A stretch of 64,000 bases of DNA from Cyanobium sp. Tous-M-B4 (GCF_024345395.1 NZ_JAGQBA010000002.1:1-64000); one strand, 5' to 3'; shown: positions 17,160 to 26,283, counted from the stretch's first letter. The notes: generated by a model from the sequence alone, not told the origin. Translations and numbers: made by a program.

Positions 17160-18160
17160 TCCAGGCCCGCTGCAGCGTTCTCAAGCAACGCTAGGGCGGT
17201 TTCCGGCGTGGGGGCCAGCATCAGGGCATGGCGCAACTGTGGTGCGCCTGGGAAGCCGTTGCAGGTCCAGCCCATGTGCTTGCGAGCGATCAGCAGGCCG
17301 TGGTCGCCCTTGGCCGCCACCAGGGCCTGCAGCTGCTCCGCCGCCAGGGCGAGGCGCTCGAGGGCGCCGGGGGTGGCTGGGATCGGCCGGCCGCTGAGGG
17401 CCGCATCGAGCTGGCCCACCAGCCAGGGGGCGCCCATGGTGCCGCGGCCCACCATCACCCCATCGGCGCCCGTTTGCTCCAGGCAGCGCACCGCATCCTC
17501 GGGGCTGTTGATGTCGCCATTGGCGATCACCGGGATCGTCAGCGCCGCCTTCACCGCAGCGATCGCGGCCCAGTCGGCCTGACCCTTGAAGCCCTGTTCG
17601 CGGCTGCGGCCGTGCAAGGTGAGCAGCTGGGCACCTGCATTTTCGAGCCGCTGGCACCAGCTCACCGCATCGCTGCCATCGCACCAGCCCAGCCGCGTTT
17701 TCACCGTCACCGGGAGAGCTACGGCCGCGGCCACACTTGCCACCAGGCGGGCCGCCAGCTCGGGATCGCGGATTAGGCCGCTACCGCCGCCTTTCTTGGC
17801 GATCTTCTTCACCGGGCAGCCCATATTGATGTCGATCAGAAAGGCGCCGGCGGCCTCGGCCCGCTTGGCCGCCTCGGCCATGGCGGCGGGCCGGTAATCA
17901 AACAGCTGCACACCGATCGGGCCGCTTTCCTCAGCCAGCTCCTCCACCTTCTGCAGCCCGAAGCCCAGCTCCAGGCTGGTGGCGTTCACCATCTCGGTAA
18001 ACAGCAGGGCGTCGGGGGCCCAGCGCCGCACCAGGCCGCGAAAAATCCGATCGCTCACCCCCGCGAGAGGCGACTGCAGCACCCGGCAGCGCAGAGCGCG
18101 GGATGTGCCGTTGCCAGAGAGCTGCAGGGGAGAAGCTGTGATCGGTGAAGCAGTGATCAT
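17156..18160 (-). CDS. dus: tRNA-dihydrouridine synthase (DusB-like)
   Basis: 334 aa FMN-dependent reductase of tRNA uridines. Motifs are LQSPLAGVSDRIFRGL, the EMVNATSL region, the active-site Cys in DINMGCPVKKI, LHGRSREQGFKG, ANGDINSPEDA and VMVGRGTMGAPW. The C-terminal helical region from about residue 245 binds tRNA. Several possible starts exist near the N-terminus; conserved sequence begins at about residue 25 (CRVLQSPLAG). Its stop overlaps the start of the glycosyltransferase, suggesting co-transcription. Confidence 0.93.
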   Translation of the reverse strand: MITASPITASPLQLSGNGTSRALRCRVLQSPLAGVSDRIFRGLVRRWAPDALLFTEMVNATSLELGFGLQKVEELAEESGPIGVQLFDYRPAAMAEAAKRAEAAGAFLIDINMGCPVKKIAKKGGGSGLIRDPELAARLVASVAAAVALPVTVKTRLGWCDGSDAVSWCQRLENAGAQLLTLHGRSREQGFKGQADWAAIAAVKAALTIPVIANGDINSPEDAVRCLEQTGADGVMVGRGTMGAPWLVGQLDAALSGRPIPATPGALERLALAAEQLQALVAAKGDHGLLIARKHMGWTCNGFPGAPQLRHALMLAPTPETALALLENAAAGLE

Positions 18161-18188
18161 GGTGATCCGATTGTGATGCTTCAGGCCG

Positions 18189-18668
18189 ATGGCTTCCGCT
18201 CAGGCCGCCCCCGCTGCCGTGCCCTACCCCTTGAGCCGAGAGTTGCTGGAGGCGGTGCTGGCCGACCGCACCAGCGATCGCTTCGTGTGTGAGCTGATCT
18301 GGCCGCGCCTGGGATATGAGCTGAATGGCTCCGGCACTTGGAGCGCCGGCCCGGCTACCAGCGCTGGCTGGCGGGAGTCCTTCCCCCTTGAACCCCAGTT
18401 CATCGCCGAGCGGCCGCCGGCCGTGGCGCTCACCCGCTCGATCGCCAAGGAGCACAAGCAGCTGCTCAAGCAGCAGCTGGGTTTTGCGGGCTACACGATC
18501 GGCGAGCTCTACCCGCGCCGCACCCGCCGCGCCACCGCCGTGAACTGGCTGCTGGCCCACCTGGCGGAGCGTGATGAAGCCCTGCCGGAGAGCGGGCCGC
18601 TGCCGCAGCTGTTGGCGGCGCCGGCTGATCCGGTGCTGGGGCATGCAGGCGACCTGCCCATCACCTGA
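18189..18668 (+). CDS. DUF1823 family protein
   Basis: 159 aa soluble cyanobacterial/plastid-lineage protein with the family features LVCELIWPRLGY-like (here RFVCELIWPRLGYEL) and the run from LTRSIAKEHKQLLKQQLGF to YTIGELYPRRTRRATAVNWLL. Function is unknown. It is divergent from dus and lies 59 bases before der, so it may be co-transcribed with der. Confidence 0.85.
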   Translation: MASAQAAPAAVPYPLSRELLEAVLADRTSDRFVCELIWPRLGYELNGSGTWSAGPATSAGWRESFPLEPQFIAERPPAVALTRSIAKEHKQLLKQQLGFAGYTIGELYPRRTRRATAVNWLLAHLAERDEALPESGPLPQLLAAPADPVLGHAGDLPIT

Positions 18669-18727
18669 TGGCTGAGGTTTAGGTCTCTCTGTAGGGTCAA
18701 TACAGGACAGACGTAGGAATACCTCCA

Positions 18728-20092
18728 TTGGCCTTACCGGTCGTTGCCATTATTGGCCGCCCCAACGTGGGCAAATCCACCCTGGTGAACCGGCTCTGCC
18801 GCAGCCGCGAAGCGATCGTGCACGACACGCCCGGCGTGACGCGGGATCGCACCTATCAAGAGGGCTACTGGGCCGATCGCACCTTCCGGGTGGTCGACAC
18901 CGGCGGCTTGGTGTTTGACGACGACAGCGAGTTTCTGCCGGAGATTCGCGAGCAGGCAAACCTGGCCCTGGCCGAGGCGGCCGTGGCCCTGGTTGTTGTT
19001 GATGGTCAGCTGGGTTGCACCGCCGCCGACCAGTCGATTGCCGAGTGGCTGCGGGGCCAGGGGGTTCCCACCATGCTCGCAGTGAATAAGTGCGAGTCGC
19101 CCGATGCGGGCCTGGCCATGGCGGCCGAGTTTTGGGGCCTGGGCCTGGGCGAGCCCTTCCCGATTTCGGCGATTCACGGTGCCGGCACCGGCGACCTGCT
19201 CGACAAGGTGGTGAGTTACTTGCCCCCCACCGAAGAAGACGAGGGCGAAGAGCCGATTCAGCTGGCGATCATCGGCCGGCCCAATGTGGGCAAATCCAGC
19301 CTGCTCAATGCGGTGTGCGGTGAAAACCGGGCGATCGTCAGCCCGATTCGGGGCACCACCCGCGACACGATCGACACCACGATCGAGCGGGAGGGCAAAA
19401 CCTGGAAGCTGCTCGATACGGCCGGCATCCGCCGCCGCCGTTCGGTGAGCTACGGCCCCGAATACTTCGGCATCAGCCGCAGCTTCAAGGCGATCGAGCG
19501 CTCCGATGTGTGCGTGCTGGTGATTGACGCCCTCGATGGCGTCACCGAGCAAGACCAGCGCCTGGCTGGCCGCATCGAAGAGGACGGCCGAGCCTGCGTG
19601 GTGGTGGTGAATAAGTGGGATGCCATTGAAAAAGACAGCCACACCATGCCGGCGATGGAGAAGGAGCTCCGCGCCAAGCTCTATTTCCTCGACTGGGCGC
19701 CGATGCTGTTCACCTCTGCCCTCAGCGGCCAGCGGGTGCAGGCGATCTTCCCCCTGGCCCTGCTGGCGGTGGAGCAGCACCGCCGCCGCGTCACCACTTC
19801 GGTGGTGAATGAGGTGCTCACCGAAGCGCTCAGCTGGCGCACGCCGCCCACCAGCCGTGGTGGCCGCCAGGGCCGCCTCTACTACGGCACCCAGGTGGCG
19901 GTGCGGCCCCCCAGCTTCACGTTGTTTGTCAATGAGCCGAGGCTCTTTGGTGAAACCTATCGCCGCTATGTGGAGCGTCAGATCCGTGAGGGCCTGGGCT
20001 TTGAGGGCACGCCGATCAAGCTGTTCTGGCGCGGTAAGCAGCAGCGCGATGCTGAGAAGGAGCTGGCCCGCAGCCAGACTCGTGGGCGCTAG
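18728..20092 (+). CDS. der: Ribosome-associated GTPase Der (EngA)
   Basis: 454 aa with two GTPase domains and a KH-like C-terminus, needed for 50S subunit assembly. The first P-loop is GRPNVGKST (residues 10-18) with DTGGL; the second is GRPNVGKSS with [13 protein letters not shown] and NKWDA are the G4 motifs. The C-terminal KH-like domain ends in a basic tail. The start is TTG at 18728, which places the conserved [12 protein letters not shown] at the N-terminus. Confidence 0.97.
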   Translation: MALPVVAIIGRPNVGKSTLVNRLCRSREAIVHDTPGVTRDRTYQEGYWADRTFRVVDTGGLVFDDDSEFLPEIREQANLALAEAAVALVVVDGQLGCTAADQSIAEWLRGQGVPTMLAVNKCESPDAGLAMAAEFWGLGLGEPFPISAIHGAGTGDLLDKVVSYLPPTEEDEGEEPIQLAIIGRPNVGKSSLLNAVCGENRAIVSPIRGTTRDTIDTTIEREGKTWKLLDTAGIRRRRSVSYGPEYFGISRSFKAIERSDVCVLVIDALDGVTEQDQRLAGRIEEDGRACVVVVNKWDAIEKDSHTMPAMEKELRAKLYFLDWAPMLFTSALSGQRVQAIFPLALLAVEQHRRRVTTSVVNEVLTEALSWRTPPTSRGGRQGRLYYGTQVAVRPPSFTLFVNEPRLFGETYRRYVERQIREGLGFEGTPIKLFWRGKQQRDAEKELARSQTRGR

Positions 20093-20105
20093 GGCCTGCG
20101 CTTAG

Positions 20106-21038
20106 GTGGATTTTTTACGCCAGATCCCCATCGGCCAATTTGCCGCCCCGGATCCGGCGGAGGCGGCCACGGGTGGCAGCTGGTTGCGCCGGCTTGATCC
20201 GCGCCTGAAGTTGGCCTGGAGTCTGATTTTTTTAGTAACGCCGATCCTGGCAGGACCGCTCTGGCGTCTCAGCCTGGTGGGCTTGTTGCTGCTGATTACC
20301 GCCGCTAGCGGGCTCAGCTGGCGGCTATGGCGCCGCAGCGTGCCGCTGCTACTGGCCCTGGCCCTATTGGTGGGTGCCCTAGCGGCCCTGCTGCCGGCGG
20401 GCACGGCGGCACCCGCAGCCCTGCAGCGGCCGCCGGCGGAGTTGCGGCTCCAGCCCGGCCCCCCTGGTAGCCCGCCGCCAGAGCGAGCCGGCACCCCCTG
20501 GGTGCTGCTGCGCGCTGGCCCCCTACTGGTGACCCGACGTTCAGCTGAGCTGGGCCTCAACGGCGCCACGCTGCTATTCACCCTGGTGCACAGCGCCAAC
20601 CTGCTGCTGCTAAGCACCTCCCCCGAACAGTTGGTGTGGGCGATCAGCTGGCTGCTGGCGCCCTTGGCCCGGCTGGGCCTGCCGGTGGAGCGGCTTGGCT
20701 TCACCCTGCTACTGGCCCTGCGCTTCCTGCCCCTGGTGCAGGAGGAGTTGCAAAACCTGTTGCGATCTATTGCAACCCGCGCCGTGAATTTCAAGCAGCT
20801 GGGCTGGAAGGGGGGCTTGGCTTTGGTGCTGGCCCTGGGAGAGCGGCTGCTGGCCAATGTGTTGCTGCGCGCCGAGCAGGGAGCTGAGGCGCTGCTGGCC
20901 CGCGGCGGGGTCTGGCTGCCGCCCGACCAGCTGCTGCGACCAGCAGTTGCGGGGCGGGGCTTGGGCCTGCTCAACGCCACGGCGGCGGGCTTGCTGCTGC
21001 TGATGCTCCTGCTGCGTTGGAAAGTCGGTGACCTTTAA
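20106..21038 (+). CDS. CbiQ/EcfT family energy-coupling transmembrane protein
   Basis: 310 aa with the EcfT topology: an N-terminal LDPRLKLAWSLIFLV motif, hydrophobic segments, then the cytoplasmic helices and the late ALRFLPLVQEELQNLLRSIATRA and ARGG coupling motifs. EcfT proteins join substrate-binding S components to the ATPases of ECF vitamin/metal importers. No ATPase or S component lies adjacent, so the substrate is unknown. An insert of about 45 Pro/Ala/Gly-rich residues sits after TM4. GTG start, 13 bases after der, so probably in one operon with it. Confidence 0.88.
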   Translation: MDFLRQIPIGQFAAPDPAEAATGGSWLRRLDPRLKLAWSLIFLVTPILAGPLWRLSLVGLLLLITAASGLSWRLWRRSVPLLLALALLVGALAALLPAGTAAPAALQRPPAELRLQPGPPGSPPPERAGTPWVLLRAGPLLVTRRSAELGLNGATLLFTLVHSANLLLLSTSPEQLVWAISWLLAPLARLGLPVERLGFTLLLALRFLPLVQEELQNLLRSIATRAVNFKQLGWKGGLALVLALGERLLANVLLRAEQGAEALLARGGVWLPPDQLLRPAVAGRGLGLLNATAAGLLLLMLLLRWKVGDL

Positions 21039-21059
21039 TGGCCAAGTTCGACCGCATCG

Positions 21060-21356
21060 GTGAGCAGCGCATTGACGAGCAGCGCATTTGTGAGTCCGGA
21101 GCGCTACCTCAACCATCCCACCTTCGGGATGCTCTATCGGGTGGCGGCGGTTTCCGAAGGCCGGGATCTGTTCGCCACCCTCTATGCCCAGCGCATTTTT
21201 TTCGTCGTCACCCTGCAGCCCCGTGGCGCCACCTTTGAGGTGGTGCCGCTGATGGATGCTCGCCACTTTGCTGAGCAAAATCTGGTGCGCTCCCGCCGCG
21301 ATGGTCCCGAGGCCCACGCCCATTGGCGTCAGTTGTTTGATCAGACCTTCATCTGA
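21060..21356 (+). CDS. pipX: PII-interacting protein X
   Basis: 98 aa with the diagnostic PipX core ERYLNHPTFGMLYRV and the RDLFATLYAQRIFFVVT segment. PipX swaps partners between the nitrogen sensor PII (GlnB) and the activator NtcA, linking 2-oxoglutarate level to nitrogen-control transcription. Start is GTG at 21060. It lies just ahead of pipY, as in other cyanobacteria, and only 4 bases separate its stop from the likely pipY start. Confidence 0.95.
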   Translation: MSSALTSSAFVSPERYLNHPTFGMLYRVAAVSEGRDLFATLYAQRIFFVVTLQPRGATFEVVPLMDARHFAEQNLVRSRRDGPEAHAHWRQLFDQTFI

Positions 21357-21360
21357 ATCC

Positions 21361-21999
21361 TTGGCCGGGAGACTGGCCGCCCTCCAGGCCGAGCTGCCGC
21401 CAGGCTGCCGCCTGTTGGCGGTGAGCAAGGGTCAGCCCGCTGATCGGATCCGCGAAGCGGTGGCCGCCGGCCAGCGCAGCTTTGGTGAAAGTCGCCTGCA
21501 GGAGGCGGTGCTCAAGCAGGCCGAGCTGGCCGATCTGGCGCCCCTCGACTGGCATTTCATCGGTCGGCTGCAGGCCAATAAGGCCCGGGGTGTGGTGCGC
21601 CACTTCGGCACCATCCACTCCCTCGACAGCCTTGAGCTGGCTAGGCGCCTGGCCCGCATCGCCGCCGAGGAGCAGCGCCAGCCGGCGGTGTTTTTTCAGG
21701 TGAAATTTCGCCCCGATCCCGCCAAGACCGGCTTTGAGCCCGCTGAGCTCTGCCAGCACTGGCCCGAGCTGGCTGGCTTAGCCCCCCTGCAGCCCTTGGG
21801 CCTGATGACCCTGGCGCCCCTGGGCCTGGGCGAGGCCGAGCGCCGGGCCCTGTTTGGTGAGTGCGACGCCCTGGCGACGCAGCTGGGCCTGCCGGAGCGC
21901 TCGATGGGTATGAGTGGCGACTGGCCCGAGGCGGCTGCGGCTGGCAGCACCTGGGTTCGCATTGGTAGCGGCCTGTTTGGCCCTCGCCAAATTCATTAA
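21361..21999 (+). CDS. pipY: PLP-binding homeostasis protein (YggS/PipY)
   Basis: 212 aa from the TTG at 21361; an upstream in-frame ATG at 21301 lies within pipX and is less likely. The fold-type III PLP site is visible: LLAVSKGQP with the PLP lysine, SFGESRLQEA, WHFIGRLQANKARGVV, SLDSLELA and SMGMSGDWPEA near the C-terminus. PipY controls pyridoxal phosphate homeostasis and acts with PipX in cyanobacteria. Some early frame residues upstream are clearly pipX shadow. Confidence 0.93.
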   Translation: MAGRLAALQAELPPGCRLLAVSKGQPADRIREAVAAGQRSFGESRLQEAVLKQAELADLAPLDWHFIGRLQANKARGVVRHFGTIHSLDSLELARRLARIAAEEQRQPAVFFQVKFRPDPAKTGFEPAELCQHWPELAGLAPLQPLGLMTLAPLGLGEAERRALFGECDALATQLGLPERSMGMSGDWPEAAAAGSTWVRIGSGLFGPRQIH

Positions 22000-22092
22000 T
22001 TCCTCCACAAGGTGCCAATCTCCGCTTGAAAGCCTTGCCGCGATTGGTGTGGGACGCTATTCAGGTAGAAAGCAACCTGTGAGGTTCAGTTC

Positions 22093-22644
22093 GTGTCGTT
22101 GTTTTCCCGTCTGCGTGCCGTTGTCTCAGGAGACGACTATCTCGATGGCGACTACGACGATGAGCTCGATTACGACGGCGGCGAGCAGCCTGAGCCGAGC
22201 TACACCAGTCGTTCTAGCGCTCTAGCCCTGAGTTCCGATTTCAGCGCTGACGATCCTTTTGCCGGCACCAACGTGATCGGCATGCCCGGCCTTTCCACGG
22301 CCGTTGCCGAGGTGACCCTGATGGAGCCGCGCAGCTTCGATGAAATGCCCCGCGCCATTCAGGCCCTGCGCGAGCGCAAGACCGTGATCCTCAACCTCAC
22401 GATGATGGAGCCCGATCAGGCCCAGCGCGCCGTGGATTTTGTGGCAGGCGGCACCTTCGCTATTGACGGCCACCAGGAGCGGGTGGGTGAAAGCATTTTT
22501 CTGTTTGCGCCTAGCTGCGTCACGGTGACCAACGCCACCAGCGACGAGGCCTCTTCGCCCACGATCGTGAGCCGCGAGATCAGCGAGCCCCAGCAGGACG
22601 TGGCCCCCAGCCCGGCCTGGGGCCGCCAGGACGCCGCCATTTAG
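22093..22644 (+). CDS. sepF: Cell division protein SepF (Cdv2)
   Basis: 183 aa. The N-terminus [17 protein letters not shown] is an amphipathic membrane anchor, followed by an acidic linker and the SepF domain from about residue 78 ([25 protein letters not shown]... [26 protein letters not shown]). SepF tethers FtsZ to the membrane and is essential for septum formation in cyanobacteria. GTG start. The gene order pipX-pipY-sepF-proC is conserved in the phylum. No ribosomal terminator is visible before proC (8-base gap). Confidence 0.95.
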   Translation: MSLFSRLRAVVSGDDYLDGDYDDELDYDGGEQPEPSYTSRSSALALSSDFSADDPFAGTNVIGMPGLSTAVAEVTLMEPRSFDEMPRAIQALRERKTVILNLTMMEPDQAQRAVDFVAGGTFAIDGHQERVGESIFLFAPSCVTVTNATSDEASSPTIVSREISEPQQDVAPSPAWGRQDAAI

Positions 22645-22651
22645 GCCGGTT

Positions 22652-23443
22652 GTGACGCCAACCTTCGGCGTAGTGGGCCTGGGCCGTATGGCCCAGGCTT
22701 TGCTGTTTCCCCTGCTGGAAGCAGGTCTGGTGCAGCGCGAGGGTGTGCGGGCAGTTGTCGCCAGCGAAGCCTCGGCCGCCTGCCTGGCCCAAGCCCACGG
22801 TTTGGCCGTGGCTACTGATGCAGCTGCAGCCTGGTCTGCGCCGGTGGTGTTGCTGGCGGTCAAGCCCCAGCAGCTCGAGGCCGTGGCACCGGCGGCGGCT
22901 GGTGGTTCGGGCGGACTGCTGATCTCCGTGCTCGCCGGGGTCACCCTGGCGCGGCTGCAGCGTTTGTTTCCCGGCTGGCAGTGCGTGCGCGCCGTGCCAA
23001 ATACCCCGGCCCTGGTGCGGGCGGGCCTCACGGGCCTGGCCTTTGGCGCCGAGGTGCCCTCAGACCAGCGCCGCTGGGTGCAGCAGCTCTTCGCCCAGGT
23101 GGGCGAGGTGCACGAGCTGCCTGAAGCCCAGCTCGATGCCTTTCTGGCGCTCACCTCATCTGGGCCCGCCTTTGTGGCGGTGGTAGCCGAAGCCTTGGCC
23201 GATGGCGCTGTTGCTGCCGGCTTGCCGAGGCTCCTAGCCCAGCGGCTGGCTCACCGCACCCTGGCTGGCAGCGCCGCCATGCTGGAGGAGCGCGATCTCC
23301 ATCCTGGCCAGCTCAAGGACATGGTGAGCTCCCCGGCTGGTACCACCATCGCCGGTCTGCGTCAGCTGGAAAAAGCTGGCCTGCGCTCAGCCTTGATCGA
23401 GGCCGTGCTGGCTGCTGCCCAGCGCAGCCGCGAGCTGGCCTGA
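22652..23443 (+). CDS. proC: Pyrroline-5-carboxylate reductase
   Basis: 263 aa NAD(P)H enzyme for the last step of proline synthesis. Rossmann motif GVVGLGRMAQALL at the N-terminus, AVKPQQLE, VRAVPNTPALV and the C-terminal signature LKDMVSSPAGTTIAGLRQLE. GTG start 8 bases after sepF, so it probably ends the pipX-pipY-sepF-proC operon. A tandem repeat follows its stop. Confidence 0.95.
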   Translation: MTPTFGVVGLGRMAQALLFPLLEAGLVQREGVRAVVASEASAACLAQAHGLAVATDAAAAWSAPVVLLAVKPQQLEAVAPAAAGGSGGLLISVLAGVTLARLQRLFPGWQCVRAVPNTPALVRAGLTGLAFGAEVPSDQRRWVQQLFAQVGEVHELPEAQLDAFLALTSSGPAFVAVVAEALADGAVAAGLPRLLAQRLAHRTLAGSAAMLEERDLHPGQLKDMVSSPAGTTIAGLRQLEKAGLRSALIEAVLAAAQRSRELA

Positions 23444-23454
23444 ACGCGAGCTTG

Positions 23455-23534
23455 GGGTCTCGATCAGTCCTGGTCTCGATCAATCCTGGTCTCGATCAAT
23501 CCTTGTCTTGATCAGACCTTGTCTTGATCAGTCC
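23455..23534. repeat. Five tandem copies of a 16-bp GATC-containing repeat
   Basis: Unit TGGTCTCGATCAATCC and close variants, five times in phase (23455, 23471, 23487, 23503, 23519). Copies 1-3 have CTCGATC and copies 4-5 have CTTGATC. The array lies between the convergent proC and plsY, and the last copy overlaps the plsY stop. Confidence 0.9.
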
Positions 23535-24166
23535 TTGGAAGCCCCCAGTCTGGGTTCGGTGCCGGCTAGCAGCCTTTTGATGTTGCTGCGGTGGCGCCAC
23601 AGCACCAGCACGGTGGTGAGCAGGGCCAGGCCCAGGTATGGCCAGCGCAGACCCAGCCCCTGATCAGCAAACCAGCCCAGCATCAGCAGGGGCAGGGCCA
23701 GCGCCGCCACGACGCTGGATAGGGACACGATGCGGCTGAGGCTGAGCACGGCCAAGAAGATGCCGAAGCAGGCCAGCCCCACCGGCCAGGTGAGCCCCAG
23801 CAACATCCCCAGGCCGGTGGCCACCGCCTTGCCACCCTTCCAGCCCAGCCACACCGGCCAAATGTGGCCAGCCAGCGCCGCTAGGCCAGCCAGTACTACG
23901 CCAACGCCAAAGGGGTCGAGCAGGGTCTTGGCCAGCAGCACGGCGGCGGCGCCTTTGAGCACATCCACTAAGAACACCGCCAGGGCCGGCCCCTTGCCGA
24001 CCACCCGCAGCACGTTGGTGGCACCGGTGGAGCCGGAACCCTCGCGGCGGATGTCGAGGCCAGCCAGCCAGCGCCCCGCCAGGTAACCGCTGGGGATTGA
24101 GCCGAGCAGGTAGCCGGCGATCAGCATGGCCAAAGTGAGCAGGGTCACGGCTGTTGGGAGGGTCAC
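23528..24166 (-). CDS. plsY: Glycerol-3-phosphate acyltransferase PlsY
   Basis: 212 aa integral membrane enzyme that transfers acyl groups from acyl-phosphate to glycerol 3-phosphate. Motifs: LLGSIPSGYLAGR (motif 1), REGSGSTGATNVLRVVG (motif 2, G3P binding) and GHIWPVWLGWKGGKAVATGLG (motif 3). About six membrane segments. It follows the DUF3086 gene by 11 bases. The C-terminus ends in the GATC repeat array. Confidence 0.95.
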   Translation of the reverse strand: MTLPTAVTLLTLAMLIAGYLLGSIPSGYLAGRWLAGLDIRREGSGSTGATNVLRVVGKGPALAVFLVDVLKGAAAVLLAKTLLDPFGVGVVLAGLAALAGHIWPVWLGWKGGKAVATGLGMLLGLTWPVGLACFGIFLAVLSLSRIVSLSSVVAALALPLLMLGWFADQGLGLRWPYLGLALLTTVLVLWRHRSNIKRLLAGTEPRLGASKD

Positions 24167-24177
24167 GGTGGCTGGGG

Positions 24178-25092
24178 TTAATAGGTTTCGTCGGCCATAA
24201 GTTCGCCGGGGCCGGCCGCGAAGACCAACCAGAGCGGAAACTGCAGGATTGGGATCTCGATTACCGGCTCGCCCGCATCCACCACGATGAAGGGCAGCTC
24301 GCCCCGCTCTTCGAGGCGGTCGGCCCGCTCCACCAGGGCATCGGCCCGCTCAAACAGGACGATGCCGCTGCTGGGTCCGAAATCCTCGCGGGAAAGGCCC
24401 AGGCAGTCCTGCAGGCCGCGGCGCCACTCCCCCAGACGCTCCGGTTGGCTGGCCAGCACCAGGGTTTGGAAGCGCTCGCCATAGAGTTCGCCGAGGATGG
24501 CGATGGCGGCGGCGGCCACCAGGGCATTGCGGCTGCGGCTGCCGCAGCTGGGCTGGGCGCCCCTGCCCCCCTGGCCCAGGAACCAGTCGTCGAGCAGGGC
24601 GGCTCCGCTGGCATCCAGGCTGCGGCGCAGCTGCCAGGGATCGGCGTAGAAGTCGGGCTGGCCGCCAAAGCGCGCAAGGCGCTCGCGAATCAGGACTTCG
24701 TCTGGGCCGAACAGCCCCGCGGCCGCTACAGCCGCTAGGGGTTGGCTGGCTACGGGGGTGCTGCTGATCTGGTCGAGGGGGGAGGGCTGCACCAGCACCT
24801 GCTGGGGCACCAGTTCCACCTGCTCGGCGGCCACGGCGAGATCCTGCAGGGCTCCCACCAGGTAGTCCTGGAAGCCCTTGAGCCGCCTGGCCACCCCATC
24901 GGCCTGACCTGCAAAGCTCGCTTCGATCTCTTTTTGGATCTGGCCGCGGCGCGCTTCCAGCTCGCGGATCTCCTCGAGCAGGGCCGTGCGCTGCTGCTGC
25001 AGCTCCGTAAGGGCCAGCTCCTGCCAGGGTGCTGCTGAGGGGGGCTCGGGGCTGGCAGGGGTGGGGGAAGCCTGGCTGGGGTCGTCAGACAT
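24178..25092 (-). CDS. DUF3086 family protein
   Basis: 304 aa. The N-terminal 30 residues are Pro/Ser/Ala-rich and disordered. Residues 30-65 form a coiled coil (ELQQQRTALLEEIRELEARR). The rest is the conserved domain with FYADPWQLRRSLDASGAALLDDWFLGQGGRGAQPS. Function is unknown; the family is nearly restricted to cyanobacteria. It overlaps DUF3119 by 8 bases and precedes plsY, so it is within a leftward operon of envelope/lipid-related genes. Confidence 0.83.
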   Translation of the reverse strand: MSDDPSQASPTPASPEPPSAAPWQELALTELQQQRTALLEEIRELEARRGQIQKEIEASFAGQADGVARRLKGFQDYLVGALQDLAVAAEQVELVPQQVLVQPSPLDQISSTPVASQPLAAVAAAGLFGPDEVLIRERLARFGGQPDFYADPWQLRRSLDASGAALLDDWFLGQGGRGAQPSCGSRSRNALVAAAAIAILGELYGERFQTLVLASQPERLGEWRRGLQDCLGLSREDFGPSSGIVLFERADALVERADRLEERGELPFIVVDAGEPVIEIPILQFPLWLVFAAGPGELMADETY

Positions 25093-25519
25093 CGCTTGGG
25101 GAATCGGGAGGTGCGGCGGGGGGAAGCTGGCTCAGGTGCTGCTCCAGCTGCTGGCGCAGGCTGGTTGCATCAAAGAGCACGGGCAGGAAGTGGATGCTGC
25201 CCTGTTCACGGAAATAAAACAGCACCGGCAGCCCCGGCCAAAAGATCGTCCAGCTCAGCCATTCTTGGTAGGGGAAGCGGCGCAGCAGGGTCTGCTGACG
25301 CCACACCAGCAGGGCATCGCCGCCAAATTCCAGCCGCAGCAGGCGGGTTTGTAGCAGCAGAAACAAACCGAACACCGCTACGACCAGGCTGAGCCAGATG
25401 GCCCCAGCCCACAGCGGCGTTAGGGCCAGAGCTGCCAGTCCCAGGCCAATCACGCCAAGGGCTACTCCGTAGGCGGGTTCGAGGACTACGCCGCTAGTGC
25501 CGGGGGCAGGGGAGGTCAT
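25085..25519 (-). CDS. DUF3119 family membrane protein
   Basis: 144 aa. The start is the ATG at 25519, which overlaps the mlaE-like stop (TGATG); the open frame continues upstream but is shadow of the permease gene. Two hydrophobic segments at about residues 15-55, then RLEFGGDALLVWRQQ, RFPYQEWLSWTIFWPGLPVLFYFREQGSIHFLPVLFD and the tail LRQQLEQHL. Cyanobacterial/plant family; a plant relative is plastid-located. Function unknown, although coupling to an MlaE-type permease suggests an envelope role. Confidence 0.85.
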   Translation of the reverse strand: MTSPAPGTSGVVLEPAYGVALGVIGLGLAALALTPLWAGAIWLSLVVAVFGLFLLLQTRLLRLEFGGDALLVWRQQTLLRRFPYQEWLSWTIFWPGLPVLFYFREQGSIHFLPVLFDATSLRQQLEQHLSQLPPAAPPDSPSDV

Positions 25520-26283
25520 CAGGTGAATAGCAGCGAGGTGAGCAGGGCGTCCATCAGGGCGACTGTGACCAGGATCATGACCACGGCGCCGGTGGTGCTG
25601 GTGCCCACCTCCTTGGGACCACCCCGGGTGGTTAGTCCCCAGCCGCAGGCGATCACAGCTATCTGCAGCCCGAATACCAGGGCTTTGAGCAGCATCGAGG
25701 GCAGGTCGTCGGGCTCCATCCAGGTGCGCACCGAGCTCCAGAACACCGCCGGGGGGATGTTGTAGAGCAGCGTGCTGCTCACCTGGCCCGACCAGATCCC
25801 CACCCAGAAGAACAGCAGGCATTGCACCGGCGCCATGATCACCATCGCTACTACCCGGGGCACCACCAAGTACTCCACGGGGTCGGTGCGCAGCATCGTG
25901 ATCGCGTCGATCTGCTCAGTCACCTTCATGGTGCCGATCTGGGCCGCATAGGCAGTGGCCACCTTGCCGGTGAGCAGGGTGGCGGTGAGCAGTGGCGCGA
26001 TCTCCCGTGATAGCCCCAGGGCCAATAGACCGCCCACCGTGGCGCTGGCGCCCTGTTTGGAGAGTTCCGCAGCCACCTGGATGTTGAACACGGTGCCTGC
26101 AGCCAAGGCCGTGATCAGCACGATCAGGAAGCTGCCGGGGCCGGCTTCCATCAGCTCTTGCATCAGATCGTTGAAGCCGATGCGCCCCTTGGCGATGGCG
26201 CTCACCGCCTGGCCGCCAACCAGCAGGCTGGCTCCTAGGCGCCGCAGCCAGCGCGGTGTTGTCAGCCAGGCGGGGCGCTTCAT
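25519..26283 (-). CDS. MlaE/YrbE-type ABC permease (DUF140)
   Basis: 254 aa from ATG 26283. Signature regions are LITALAAGTVFNIQVAAELSKQGA, LGLSREIAPLLTATLLTGKVATAYAAQIGTMKVTEQIDAI and the late LMDALLTSLLF. MlaE proteins are membrane parts of lipid-trafficking ABC systems with an MlaF-type ATPase and an MCE protein; in cyanobacteria and chloroplasts (TGD1) they move phosphatidate or other lipids. No ATPase or MCE gene is adjacent. Its start overlaps the stop of the carrier gene (ATGA), and it is coupled to DUF3119. Confidence 0.92.
   Translation of the reverse strand: MKRPAWLTTPRWLRRLGASLLVGGQAVSAIAKGRIGFNDLMQELMEAGPGSFLIVLITALAAGTVFNIQVAAELSKQGASATVGGLLALGLSREIAPLLTATLLTGKVATAYAAQIGTMKVTEQIDAITMLRTDPVEYLVVPRVVAMVIMAPVQCLLFFWVGIWSGQVSSTLLYNIPPAVFWSSVRTWMEPDDLPSMLLKALVFGLQIAVIACGWGLTTRGGPKEVGTSTTGAVVMILVTVALMDALLTSLLFT

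Noticed and set aside
23455-23534. CRISPR array
   Set aside because: The 16-bp units follow each other with no spacers, and there are no cas genes in the window.
25520-25822. N-terminal extension of the DUF3119 protein
   Set aside because: Translated from inside the permease gene; the conserved protein starts at the ATG at 25519, which overlaps the permease stop.
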